Part shown: piece by piece, positions 6,862-16,000 of the stretch
How positions within the stretch are numbered: position 1 is the first letter of the stretch
How the letters are laid out: every line of letters begins with the position of its first letter
NCBI GenBank assembly: GCA_002298545.1
Contig: DBKQ01000068.1
Coordinates: 1-28,927, forward strand
DNA from: Prevotella sp. UBA746
GTDB taxonomy: Bacteria > Bacteroidota > Bacteroidia > Bacteroidales > Bacteroidaceae
DNA: 28,927 nt
Reading direction: 5' to 3'
Notes under the pieces: generated by a model
Seen by the model: only the letters and a program-made list of their open reading frames with translations
The model's database searches: none
What the model was told of the DNA's origin: nothing
Program-made: the position numbers and the translations under genes

Positions 6862-8238
6862 ATGGGAAATAATAAAAGCAGTTTGAAGAGCACCATCGCC
6901 GTGTCTCTTACTAACTATCTTGACGCCGGAGCCATCGTTGCCGGCGCCAGCGGATTGTCTTTGTGGCAGAGTTATCTCGGACTTACCGAGGCTCATCTCG
7001 GATTCTTGAATGCTATCAGCGCCAACTGTCTTGGAGCGGCAATAGGAGCTATAATCGGTGGCTTCCTTGCCGACAAATACGGCAGAAAGGCGATATACAC
7101 CTACAACATGCTTATATATATGCTCGGTGTGTTGCTCGTGGTTTTCACGACAAACTTCCCGATGCTTCTCGCCGGTTTCCTCGTAACGGGAATCAGCGTG
7201 GGCGTGGGCGTGCCGGCATCATGGACATATATCTCGGAGAGTTCGGAAATCAACAACCGCGGACGTAACATCGGCATCTCGCAGATGGCATGGGGCATCG
7301 GTCCGCTTATCATCCTGCTTTTGGGCTGGTTTCTTGCTCCGCCTACAAACAATGCCGAGGCGGGATTCATGTTTCCGTTCGTCAGTCAGGCTGCAACACA
7401 GATTATCGGCAGCGATGCTCCAGCGGCTGCCATCAACGTGTTCAGTTCGCGCATCGTGTTTGCCTCGCTCTTTGTAGTGGCACTCATTGCATGGCTTCTG
7501 CAGAGACAACTCGAAGAATCGGCTGAATGGAAGGCGGCGAAGGCTGAAGAGAACAATACAGGAGATACCCAAAAGGGCAAGAGCGTTTTTGCTTCCTTCG
7601 GCACGCTGTTCTCAAACAAGGTGAACGTCAGGACGATGCTTTTCCTTGCCGGAATGTACTTGACATGGAACCTCGTGAGCTCCGTGATGGGATTCTTCCA
7701 GCAGCATATATATGAAACGGCCGGCGGACTGTCTAACGGCGAGGCTAACATGCTCTCTGCCGGACAGTGGGTTATCATTATCGGCATGACTTTCGTATTC
7801 TCGATGCTCGTAGACAAGGTGAACCAGCGCATGCTGTATATCGTGGGCGTTGGTGCCGCCGTGTTGGCATGGGTGATGATTGTAACAATAGGTATCGGCA
7901 GCATGAGCGGACTGCTCTTCTTTACTCTGCTTTGGGGTATTCAGGGCGGTATCTCGGTGCAGGGTTTCTATGCCCTGTGGGCTTCGGAGCTGTTCCCGGC
8001 AAAATATCGTGCTGCAGCCCAGGGCATCATGTTCTTCATGGTTAGAGGACTATCAGCTGCATGGGGCTTGGTATTCGTGAATATCTACGGCGAACAGGGC
8101 GAGGGCTTCACTCTTGCAGCTTATCTCATGATGGCATTGCTCATCGTGTCGCTGCTCATCGGAGCTATCTGGACTCCAAAGACTCGCGGAAAATCATTAG
8201 AACAAATTACAGAGGAACGTTATGGAAAAGAAATCTAA
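6862..8238 (+). CDS. MFS sugar transporter (sugar-porter type)
   Basis: The 458-aa inner-membrane protein has about 12 hydrophobic helices in two halves separated by a charged loop (~residues 213-250, containing EESAEWKAAKAEENN). Motif A of the major facilitator superfamily is present as GGFLADKYGRKAIY after helix 2. The C-terminus ends with TPKTRGKSLEQITEE, the typical sugar-porter signature after helix 12. It is probably a proton symporter for a mono- or small oligosaccharide. Its stop overlaps the rhamnosidase start by 17 bp, so the cargo is probably a rhamnose-containing saccharide that GH78 hydrolyses inside the cell; that is inference. It is the first gene of a four-gene operon and has no nearby regulator. 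Confidence 0.88.
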   Translation: MGNNKSSLKSTIAVSLTNYLDAGAIVAGASGLSLWQSYLGLTEAHLGFLNAISANCLGAAIGAIIGGFLADKYGRKAIYTYNMLIYMLGVLLVVFTTNFPMLLAGFLVTGISVGVGVPASWTYISESSEINNRGRNIGISQMAWGIGPLIILLLGWFLAPPTNNAEAGFMFPFVSQAATQIIGSDAPAAAINVFSSRIVFASLFVVALIAWLLQRQLEESAEWKAAKAEENNTGDTQKGKSVFASFGTLFSNKVNVRTMLFLAGMYLTWNLVSSVMGFFQQHIYETAGGLSNGEANMLSAGQWVIIIGMTFVFSMLVDKVNQRMLYIVGVGAAVLAWVMIVTIGIGSMSGLLFFTLLWGIQGGISVQGFYALWASELFPAKYRAAAQGIMFFMVRGLSAAWGLVFVNIYGEQGEGFTLAAYLMMALLIVSLLIGAIWTPKTRGKSLEQITEERYGKEI

Positions 8239-10345
8239 AAATAAAGCAACATGGATATGGTATCCGGGCGACTTCGAGGTGTGGCTCGGTAACAAGTTCA
8301 ACAACCGTCGAACGGAGCGTGGAGCTATGTTCCCGCCGTTCTGGAAACAGGACAGCCACTACCCTACTGTGGAATTCTCTACAAAGGTGAACCTCGACAG
8401 GCAAGAAACGATAACCATCGCCACCGAGGGCGACTTCAACTTGATGCTCGACGGAAAACTGCAGTTTGGCATGCCGGGCAAATTCACCGTGCCGGCTGGC
8501 GAACACAGCATCAACATAAAGATTCATAATCAGGCAACACCGCCAACACTGTTCGTAAAAGGAAGAACGATAAAGAGCGATTCGTTGTGGCTTGCCACTT
8601 ACGAAGACAAGATTTGGATTGACGAGAAGGGTGTGGCACATGGTTCGGGAATTTACGTGCCTGCCGCTTCGTGGAACTTCGACAGTATCGATACGCCACC
8701 GTCTACATTCCAGCTAAAACGTACGGAAATGCAGCCTGTGGATGAAGAAAAGATTGGGGCAAACAAATGGTTGTTTGACTTCGGACTGGAAACCTTCGGC
8801 TACATCAGATTAAAGGAAGTTATAGGCAAGGGCATTATTAACATATACTATGGCGAAAGCCGTGAAGAGGCTCTCGACATGGAACACTGCGAAACTCTCG
8901 ACAGACTTGACCTCAGGCAAAACGAATATGAGAACGAGAAAGTGGAAATAGTACTCGACGACAGCAAGGCTTTCCGCTATGTTATGGTGGAAGCACGCGG
9001 CATGATAACATATTCTGATGTTTCTATGGACTACGAGTATTCAGAGTTCACCCACAAGAAGTCGGGGTCTTTCAAATGCGACAATAGCCGAATCAACAAA
9101 ATTTGGGAAGTGGCGGCTTATACTATGGACTTGACAACCCGCGAGTTCTTCATGGACGGCATAAAGCGCGACCGCTGGACATGGTCGGGAGATGCCATTC
9201 AGTCGTATCTCATGAACTACTACTTGCGCTTCGACACTGAATGTGTTAAGCGAACAATAAGGCAACTTAGAGGGAAAGACCCTGTTACGGCACATATAAA
9301 CACTATCATGGACTACACGTTCTATTGGTTTAAGTCGGTGCTCGACTATTATATGTACACTGGCGACATTGCCTTCGTGCGCGAGATTTATCCCAAGATG
9401 CAGACGCTTATGCAGTATGTACTCGGCAGACTTAACAGCGACGGCATGGCAGAGGGCCAGCCAGACGACTGGATTTTCGTGGACTGGGTGGACTTCCCGA
9501 TGCACAAGCACGGTACTCTATGCTTCGAGCAGATTCTGCTCTGCAAAGCGTTTGAGACTATGCAAACTTGCGCTGCCGTATTGAGAGACAACCCTCTGCA
9601 GAATCCTCCACAGGGTAGCATAACAACAACTGAATACGCTGGAGATGCCGACAAGTTCGGTAAGTTGGCTGCCGATCTCAAGGCAAAGCTGAAGCCTACT
9701 TTCTGGGACGACGACTTCAAGGCATTTTTGCATGCCATCGAAGACGGCAAGATGAACCGCGACATCACGCCCTTCCCTAATATCTTTGCCATTATATATG
9801 ATATGGTGGACGATGATGACAAGAGGGAGCTCGTGGATTCTGTTTTGTATAACTACGACATTGAACCTATCACAACACCTTACATGCTTTTCTACGAGCT
9901 CGAAGCTGATTGTCAGATGGGATACCAAAATCGTGTAATGCCTTATATTGATGGATATTGGGGCGGAATGCTCGACGAGGGCGCCACAAGTTTCTGGGAG
10001 AAATTCAACCTTGCCGATAAGGGTACTGAGCATCTCGCAATGTATGGCAGACCCTACGGCAAGAGTCTTTGCCACGCCTGGGGAGCAAGTCCTATATATC
10101 TTATCGGTAAGTATTTCCTCGGTGTTAAGCCAACGAAACCGGGATATGAGGAATATGAGGTAAGACCTGCGCTCGGCAGTTTGAAACACATGCAAGGTTC
10201 CGTACCTACTCCTTTTGGAGAAATTAAGGTGAAGATGGATGCCCACACCGTAACGGTGAAGAGCGATGGCGGAAAAGGCAAACTCATCATCGGCGGAAAG
10301 GAATACGAAATTCCTGTAAACAAAGAAATAAAAATAGAATATTAA
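8222..10345 (+). CDS. Alpha-L-rhamnosidase, GH78, no signal peptide
   Basis: The 707-aa protein has N-terminal beta-sandwich modules (~1-280), an (alpha/alpha)6 catalytic domain (~285-610) and a C-terminal beta domain. The GH78 signature is DGIKRDRWTWSGD at 312-324. Asp312 and Asp324 match conserved acidic positions, while Asp317 stands where many GH78 enzymes have the general-acid Glu. The second signature, GATSFWE, gives Glu593 as probable base, followed by CHAWGASPIYLI. GH78 enzymes are inverting alpha-L-rhamnosidases. There is no signal peptide, so it is likely cytoplasmic and works on what the overlapping MFS gene imports. Eight bases separate it from the next gene. Substrate could be a pectin side-chain fragment or another rhamnoside. 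Confidence 0.88.
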   Translation: MEKKSKNKATWIWYPGDFEVWLGNKFNNRRTERGAMFPPFWKQDSHYPTVEFSTKVNLDRQETITIATEGDFNLMLDGKLQFGMPGKFTVPAGEHSINIKIHNQATPPTLFVKGRTIKSDSLWLATYEDKIWIDEKGVAHGSGIYVPAASWNFDSIDTPPSTFQLKRTEMQPVDEEKIGANKWLFDFGLETFGYIRLKEVIGKGIINIYYGESREEALDMEHCETLDRLDLRQNEYENEKVEIVLDDSKAFRYVMVEARGMITYSDVSMDYEYSEFTHKKSGSFKCDNSRINKIWEVAAYTMDLTTREFFMDGIKRDRWTWSGDAIQSYLMNYYLRFDTECVKRTIRQLRGKDPVTAHINTIMDYTFYWFKSVLDYYMYTGDIAFVREIYPKMQTLMQYVLGRLNSDGMAEGQPDDWIFVDWVDFPMHKHGTLCFEQILLCKAFETMQTCAAVLRDNPLQNPPQGSITTTEYAGDADKFGKLAADLKAKLKPTFWDDDFKAFLHAIEDGKMNRDITPFPNIFAIIYDMVDDDDKRELVDSVLYNYDIEPITTPYMLFYELEADCQMGYQNRVMPYIDGYWGGMLDEGATSFWEKFNLADKGTEHLAMYGRPYGKSLCHAWGASPIYLIGKYFLGVKPTKPGYEEYEVRPALGSLKHMQGSVPTPFGEIKVKMDAHTVTVKSDGGKGKLIIGGKEYEIPVNKEIKIEY

Positions 10346-10353
10346 AATAGGAA

Positions 10354-13023
10354 ATGACTATAAGACAAACTTTTTTTGCCTTTGCCGTAGCTGCGACGCT
10401 TGCTTCTTGCGGAAACAAGGAAACTACAGTTACTACCATGCAGTCGCTGCCACAGACGGATTATGCGGCGGCGCTTATCGCCAACAACATACAGTCTATG
10501 CCTAAGGGCTACAAGATTAGTATCGAAGTGGCTGCCGACACTGTCGGCAAGCCTGCCGAAGGCTTCTCGTTGCTTCGCAAGGGCAAGAGGATAAATATTG
10601 TCGGTAACGATGCTTCGGGTGCCATCTATGGTGCTAACCGACTTATGGAATACTTCAAGACTAACGGCTCGTTAGAAATTCCATACACTATTATCGATGC
10701 TCCGGAGATGAAACTGCGCGGGGCTTGCGTGGGACTGCAGAAAACGGTTTATCTGCCAGGGCATAAGGTATATGAATATCCTTATACTCCGGAGAATTTC
10801 CCATGGTTCTACGACAAGCAGCTCTGGATAAGATATCTCGACATGCTGGCTGCCGACAACATGAATGCCGTTTTTCTGTGGAACGGTCATCCGTTTGCCT
10901 CGCTCGTAAAGCTCAAGGACTATCCTTTTGCCCCTGAAGTAGACGACGCCACAATGAAAAAGAATCAGGAGATGTTCTCGTTTCTTACCACCGAGGCTCA
11001 GAAACGCGGCATCCGCATAATTCAGATGTTCTATAATATCATCGTGTCGAAACCTTTTGCTGACCATTATGGCATAAAGACGCAAGACCGCAACCGCCCT
11101 ATCACGCCTCTCATCGCTGACTACACAAGAAAGAGCATAGCGGCATTTATTGAAAACTATCCCAACGTTGGATTCCTTGTTTGTCTGGGCGAGGCGATGT
11201 CGGGCATTGAGAACGACATCAAGTGGATGAACGAAACTATAATTCCGGGTATCAAGGACGGACTGAAGGCTTCGGGCAGAACCGACGAACCGCCTATCAT
11301 CCTGCGCTCTCACGATACCGACGGACCACGCGTACTCCACGAGGCGCTGCCTTATTACAAGAACATCTACACGATGAGCAAGTACACTGGCGAGTCGCTT
11401 ACCACTTATCAGCCGCAGGGTCCATGGGCTGAGACCCACCGACAGCTTGCAGCCGCTGCTCCTGTGCATATCAGCAACGTGCATATTCTTGCCAACCTTG
11501 AACCGTGGCGATGGAGCTCTCCGGCATTTATTGAGAAGACGGTGCAGGCTATGCACAACGTGCACCATGCCAACGGACTGCATCTGTATCCACAGGCAAA
11601 CTACTGGGACTGGCCTTATTCTGCCGACAAACTGCCTGACGGCAAAAGGGAATTGCAGATCGACCGCGACTGGATGTGGTATCAGGCTTGGGGAAGATAT
11701 TCCTGGAACTGTCATCGCGGCGAAGACAAGACGTATTGGAAGAAGACGCTTGCCGATTTCTATGGCACTGATACCATCACTGCCGGACGCATTATCGAAG
11801 CTTACGACGAGAGTGGAGAGATTGCTCCTAAGCTCTTGCGCCGCTTCGGCATAACGGAGGGCAACCGCCAGTGTCTGTTGCTCGGCATGAAGATGAGTCA
11901 GCTTGTCAATCCTTATAAATACACCATATATCCGGGATTCTACGAGAGTTGCGGTCCTACTGGCGAAAAACTTATCGAATATGTGGAGAAGGAGTGGAAA
12001 CACGAGAAACATATAGGCGAACTGCCTCTCGATATCGTAAACCAATGTGTCAGTCATGGCGACAAGGCTGTGGAGGCTCTCAAAGGACTTAGCAATAATA
12101 TCTCAAAGAACAAGGACGAGTTTATGCGACTTGTGAACGACATGAACTGCTATCGCGACTTTGCATATTCTTTCCGCTACAAGGTGCTCGCAGCCGAACA
12201 GGTATTGAACTACAAGTGGTCGAAGGATGTGGAATATCTCCAGAAGGCTGTGCCGCTGCTCGAAAAGAGCGACGACTACTATAAGAGTCTTGTTGAAGAA
12301 ACAAAGGACACATATTATAATGCCAATAGTATGCTCACATCACAGCGACGAATTCCTGTGGGCGGCGATGGCGGCAAGTTCAGCACATGGAAGGAGATGA
12401 TGCCTGTTTATCAGGAGGAGCTCAACAATCTGAAGAAGAATATCGAGAACTTGACTTCTGTTGATAAGTCTGCTATCAAGAAAGAGTCTTTTGTCAAGGT
12501 TTCCGATGCCCTATCTTATAAGGGAAATGAGAAAAATGGCTATGTAAAACTATTGAGCGACTATCAGACTGTTACCTTGAAGAAAGGAGCAAAGCTGTTT
12601 ATCGGTCGTGATGAAGCTGTTGATACTCTTGCCACAGAACTGGAAGGGATGAAAGCGCTCGTATTGAACCGCGACACGGCACGCATCAAAGGTATCAGTG
12701 TGGAGTTTGAAAGCAAAAAACCTGTAAAGCTTCTCGTTGGTTTCTTTGTAGACGACCAGACTAAGTTCGCCCGTCCGCCAAAGCTCGAGACTGACGCTAC
12801 AGGAAACGAATATGGACAGGCTGAGCCTGTTATCAGCAACGGACTGATTCTCACTCAGATGCCTATCGCCAATATTCATGCCTACCATTTCCCGGCAGGA
12901 CACCACGTAATTAATCTGCCAAAGGGTATCATCATGGTAGCTGGATTTACCGGCAGCGAGATAAAAATCCGCGACGCTAAACTTAACGGAGCTGGAACTG
13001 AAGTTGACTGGCTATTTATGTAG
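10354..13023 (+). CDS. Lipoprotein glycosidase, probably GH138 (alpha-D-galacturonidase-like)
   Basis: The 889-aa protein starts with a lipoprotein signal (lipobox LASC, Cys19). Residues ~35-115 form a GH20/GH67-type N-terminal alpha/beta domain (KRINIVGNDASGAIYGANRLM). A TIM-barrel follows (~120-450), with candidate catalytic glutamates Glu280 in FLVCLGEAMSG and Glu347 in SKYTGESLTT. As I recall, published GH138 enzymes acting on the chain-A galacturonic acid of rhamnogalacturonan-II have two catalytic Glu with the same 67-residue spacing. The neighbouring gene resembles BT0996, and in B. thetaiotaomicron GH138 is BT0997, so the pair order supports the call. A helical region and a C-terminal beta domain complete it. 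It is envelope-anchored. Alternative: an uncharacterised GH67/GH115-like family. Confidence 0.65.
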   Translation: MTIRQTFFAFAVAATLASCGNKETTVTTMQSLPQTDYAAALIANNIQSMPKGYKISIEVAADTVGKPAEGFSLLRKGKRINIVGNDASGAIYGANRLMEYFKTNGSLEIPYTIIDAPEMKLRGACVGLQKTVYLPGHKVYEYPYTPENFPWFYDKQLWIRYLDMLAADNMNAVFLWNGHPFASLVKLKDYPFAPEVDDATMKKNQEMFSFLTTEAQKRGIRIIQMFYNIIVSKPFADHYGIKTQDRNRPITPLIADYTRKSIAAFIENYPNVGFLVCLGEAMSGIENDIKWMNETIIPGIKDGLKASGRTDEPPIILRSHDTDGPRVLHEALPYYKNIYTMSKYTGESLTTYQPQGPWAETHRQLAAAAPVHISNVHILANLEPWRWSSPAFIEKTVQAMHNVHHANGLHLYPQANYWDWPYSADKLPDGKRELQIDRDWMWYQAWGRYSWNCHRGEDKTYWKKTLADFYGTDTITAGRIIEAYDESGEIAPKLLRRFGITEGNRQCLLLGMKMSQLVNPYKYTIYPGFYESCGPTGEKLIEYVEKEWKHEKHIGELPLDIVNQCVSHGDKAVEALKGLSNNISKNKDEFMRLVNDMNCYRDFAYSFRYKVLAAEQVLNYKWSKDVEYLQKAVPLLEKSDDYYKSLVEETKDTYYNANSMLTSQRRIPVGGDGGKFSTWKEMMPVYQEELNNLKKNIENLTSVDKSAIKKESFVKVSDALSYKGNEKNGYVKLLSDYQTVTLKKGAKLFIGRDEAVDTLATELEGMKALVLNRDTARIKGISVEFESKKPVKLLVGFFVDDQTKFARPPKLETDATGNEYGQAEPVISNGLILTQMPIANIHAYHFPAGHHVINLPKGIIMVAGFTGSEIKIRDAKLNGAGTEVDWLFM

Positions 13024-13029
13024 AAATTT

Positions 13030-16000
13030 ATGAAACGACTATATTTTCTTTTATCCCTCATTGCACTGTTTGCCGTAACTACTTCGGCACAACGCAGAGC
13101 GAAGAACCGTTCAGCTGCGAGTACGACGGTTGTCAGTCAGGCCGATATGAAACGTGTCTACGAGGCGGCACGCACACCATACAAATATGGTATGGTGGTG
13201 GCACCGACCGACAACTATCATAAGATTGACTGTCCAACGGTTTTCCAAAAAGCCGGTAAATGGTATATGACCTACGTATGCTACAATGGCAAGAACGGTA
13301 CCGACGGACGCGGCTACGAGACATGGCTCGCCGAAAGCGACGACTTGCTCCACTGGAACACTCTTGGCAGAGTGCTCGAATACGGCACCGGCAACGAGTG
13401 GGACAAAAACCAACGAGGCGGTTTCCCGGCTCTTATCGACTATACATGGGGCGGATCCTATGAGATTGAAAAATACAAAGGTCGATACTGGATGACGTAT
13501 ATTGGCGGCGAAGGCACCGGCTACGAGGCTGTGAACGCACCGCTGAGTATCGGTCTCGCCTCGACGAAACAAGATGTAACGAAGGCTCATCCATGGGAAA
13601 CCCTCAGCAAGCCGACTTTGTCTTACAACGACAAGAAGGCTCAGTGGTGGGAGTACATGACTCAATATAAGAGTATGATCTACCGTGTTGACAAGAAGCG
13701 CTTCGGTTATCAGTTTATGATGTATTACAATGCCGGCGGAAAGAACGCCACTCACCCTAAGGGCGAGCGTATCGGCGTTGCCTTCTCCAACGACATGAAG
13801 AAATGGACTCGATATGAAGGAAATCCTATCTTTGCCCATGATTCCGACGGTACTATCACCGGCGATGCTCAGATTGTGAAGATGGGCAACCTATATGTTA
13901 TGTTCTATTTCTCGGCATTCAACCCTACGAGGGAATATAATGCATACAACACCTTTGCCTGCAGCCGCGATATGATTCACTGGTACGACTGGCAGGGCGA
14001 GGATCTTATCATTCCGTCGAAACCTTATGACGAAATGTTTGCCCACAAGAGTTATGTGGTGAAGCACAACGGAGTGGTCTACCATTTCTATTGTGCTGTG
14101 AACAACAGCGGACAGCGCGGCATTGCCGTTGCCACAAGTGTGCCGATGGGAAAGAGCGAAGTGTACTTCCCTACCCCTGAACCTGTGGGCAAGCGCACGT
14201 CTGTAAGTCTCAACGACAAATGGCAGATCTCGTTCGACGGCAAGACTTTTACTAAAGATATTCCGTTTAACCTCGACGACTATTACGGAGCTTTGCAGAA
14301 GGAACACGGAAACCTTCACGGCAAAGCTGTATTCAAGAAATCGTTTGTGGCTCCTGCCATTGAGAACAAGGAATATTTCCTGCGCTTTGAGGGCGTTGGA
14401 ACATATTGCGACATTCTTCTCAACGGCAAGAAGCTCGGTTCTTATGATATTGGCAGAACGACGGAAACTATAAACATTACGGATAATGTTCTTCCCGGCA
14501 AGGAGAATAAACTTGAGGTTAGAATCAATCACCCGAAAGGTATTACCGATATGCCATGGGTTTGCGGTGGATGCAGTTCGGAATGGGGATTCAGCGAAGG
14601 CTCACAGCCGTTTGGCATTTTCCGTCCGGTGGTGTTGGAAATTACCGACAAGGTGCGCATCGAACCATTCGGCGTGCATGTTTGGTCTAACCAGAACTGC
14701 GACAGCTTGTTTGTTGATACCGAAGTAAAGAACTACGGTACTGAGGCTGCAACATTCCAGCTTATCAACAAACTCTCCGAGAAGAGCGGAAAACAGACTT
14801 TACGCCTTACCGACGAGGTTACGCTGCAACCAGGCGAGACCAAAACGATCCGACAGCAACAGGCTGTGAAGGATGTGAAACGCTGGACGATGGAGAAGCC
14901 GTATCTGTATAACCTGAACTCTATGATTAAACGCAACGGCAAGGCTACCGACGACCTGCTTACTCCGTTCGGTTTCCGCTCTATCTCGTGGCCGCTAACC
15001 AGAAAGGACGGCGACAAGCGTTTTTATCTTAACGGCAAGCCGGAGTTTATCAATGGCGTTTGTGAGTATGAGCATCTCTTCGGACAAAGTCATGCCTTCT
15101 CCAACGAACAGATTGAGGCACGAATGAAAGAGGTAACGGGAGCCGGTTTCAATGCCTTCCGCGATGCTCATCAGCCTCATAACCTGTTGTACAAAAAGAT
15201 TATAGACGAGAACGGCATTCTTTGGTGGCCACAGTTCTCAGCTCATATATGGTATGACACTCCTCAGTTTAAAGAGAGTTTCAAGCGTCATCTAATACAA
15301 TGGGTAAAGGAGCGCCGCAACTCGCCGTCGATTATCCTGTGGGGCTTGCAAAACGAGAGTACTATCCCTGCGGAGTTTGCAAAGGAGTGTTCCGACATTA
15401 TCCGTCAGCTCGACCCTACCTGTGGTTCTCAACGCCTCGTAACAACTTGCAACGGCGGTGAGGGAACAGACTGGAACGTGGTGCAGAACTGGAGCGGAAC
15501 GTATGGCGGAAAACTTGAGGAATATGCCAAGGAACTCTCTCGCAACGACCAACTTCTTAATGGTGAATATGGGGCATGGCGCACACTGGGCAATCATTCC
15601 GGAGAACGCTATACTGAGGAAAAGCAATGTGATATATTGGAGCGCAAGGTGCAGCTGGCAGAAAGCGTGAAAGACAGCGTCTGCGGACAGTTCTTGTGGA
15701 CGCTGCAGAGTCATGACAATCCGGGAAGGAGACAGCCGGAGGAGGGCTTCAGATTGATTGACAAGGTGGGACCATTTAACCACAAGGGACTTTTCACCCC
15801 TTGGGAACAACCGGTAGATGCCTTCTATATGTACAAGTCGCATTACATCAGTGCCGACAAGGAACCTGTATTATATATCGTTCCGGCTCTGCACGAAGAC
15901 AGCATACGTGTTTACAGCAACTGCGAGAAGATTACATTGTCGTGCGGTTCATGGAATGCAACAAAAGTTCTGAACAAAAAAGACAATACAACTCTGTTTA

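Noticed and set aside
10672..12057. 461-aa antisense frame in the GH138-like gene
   Set aside because: The sense frame has lipobox, domain motifs and operon context; the antisense frame has none.
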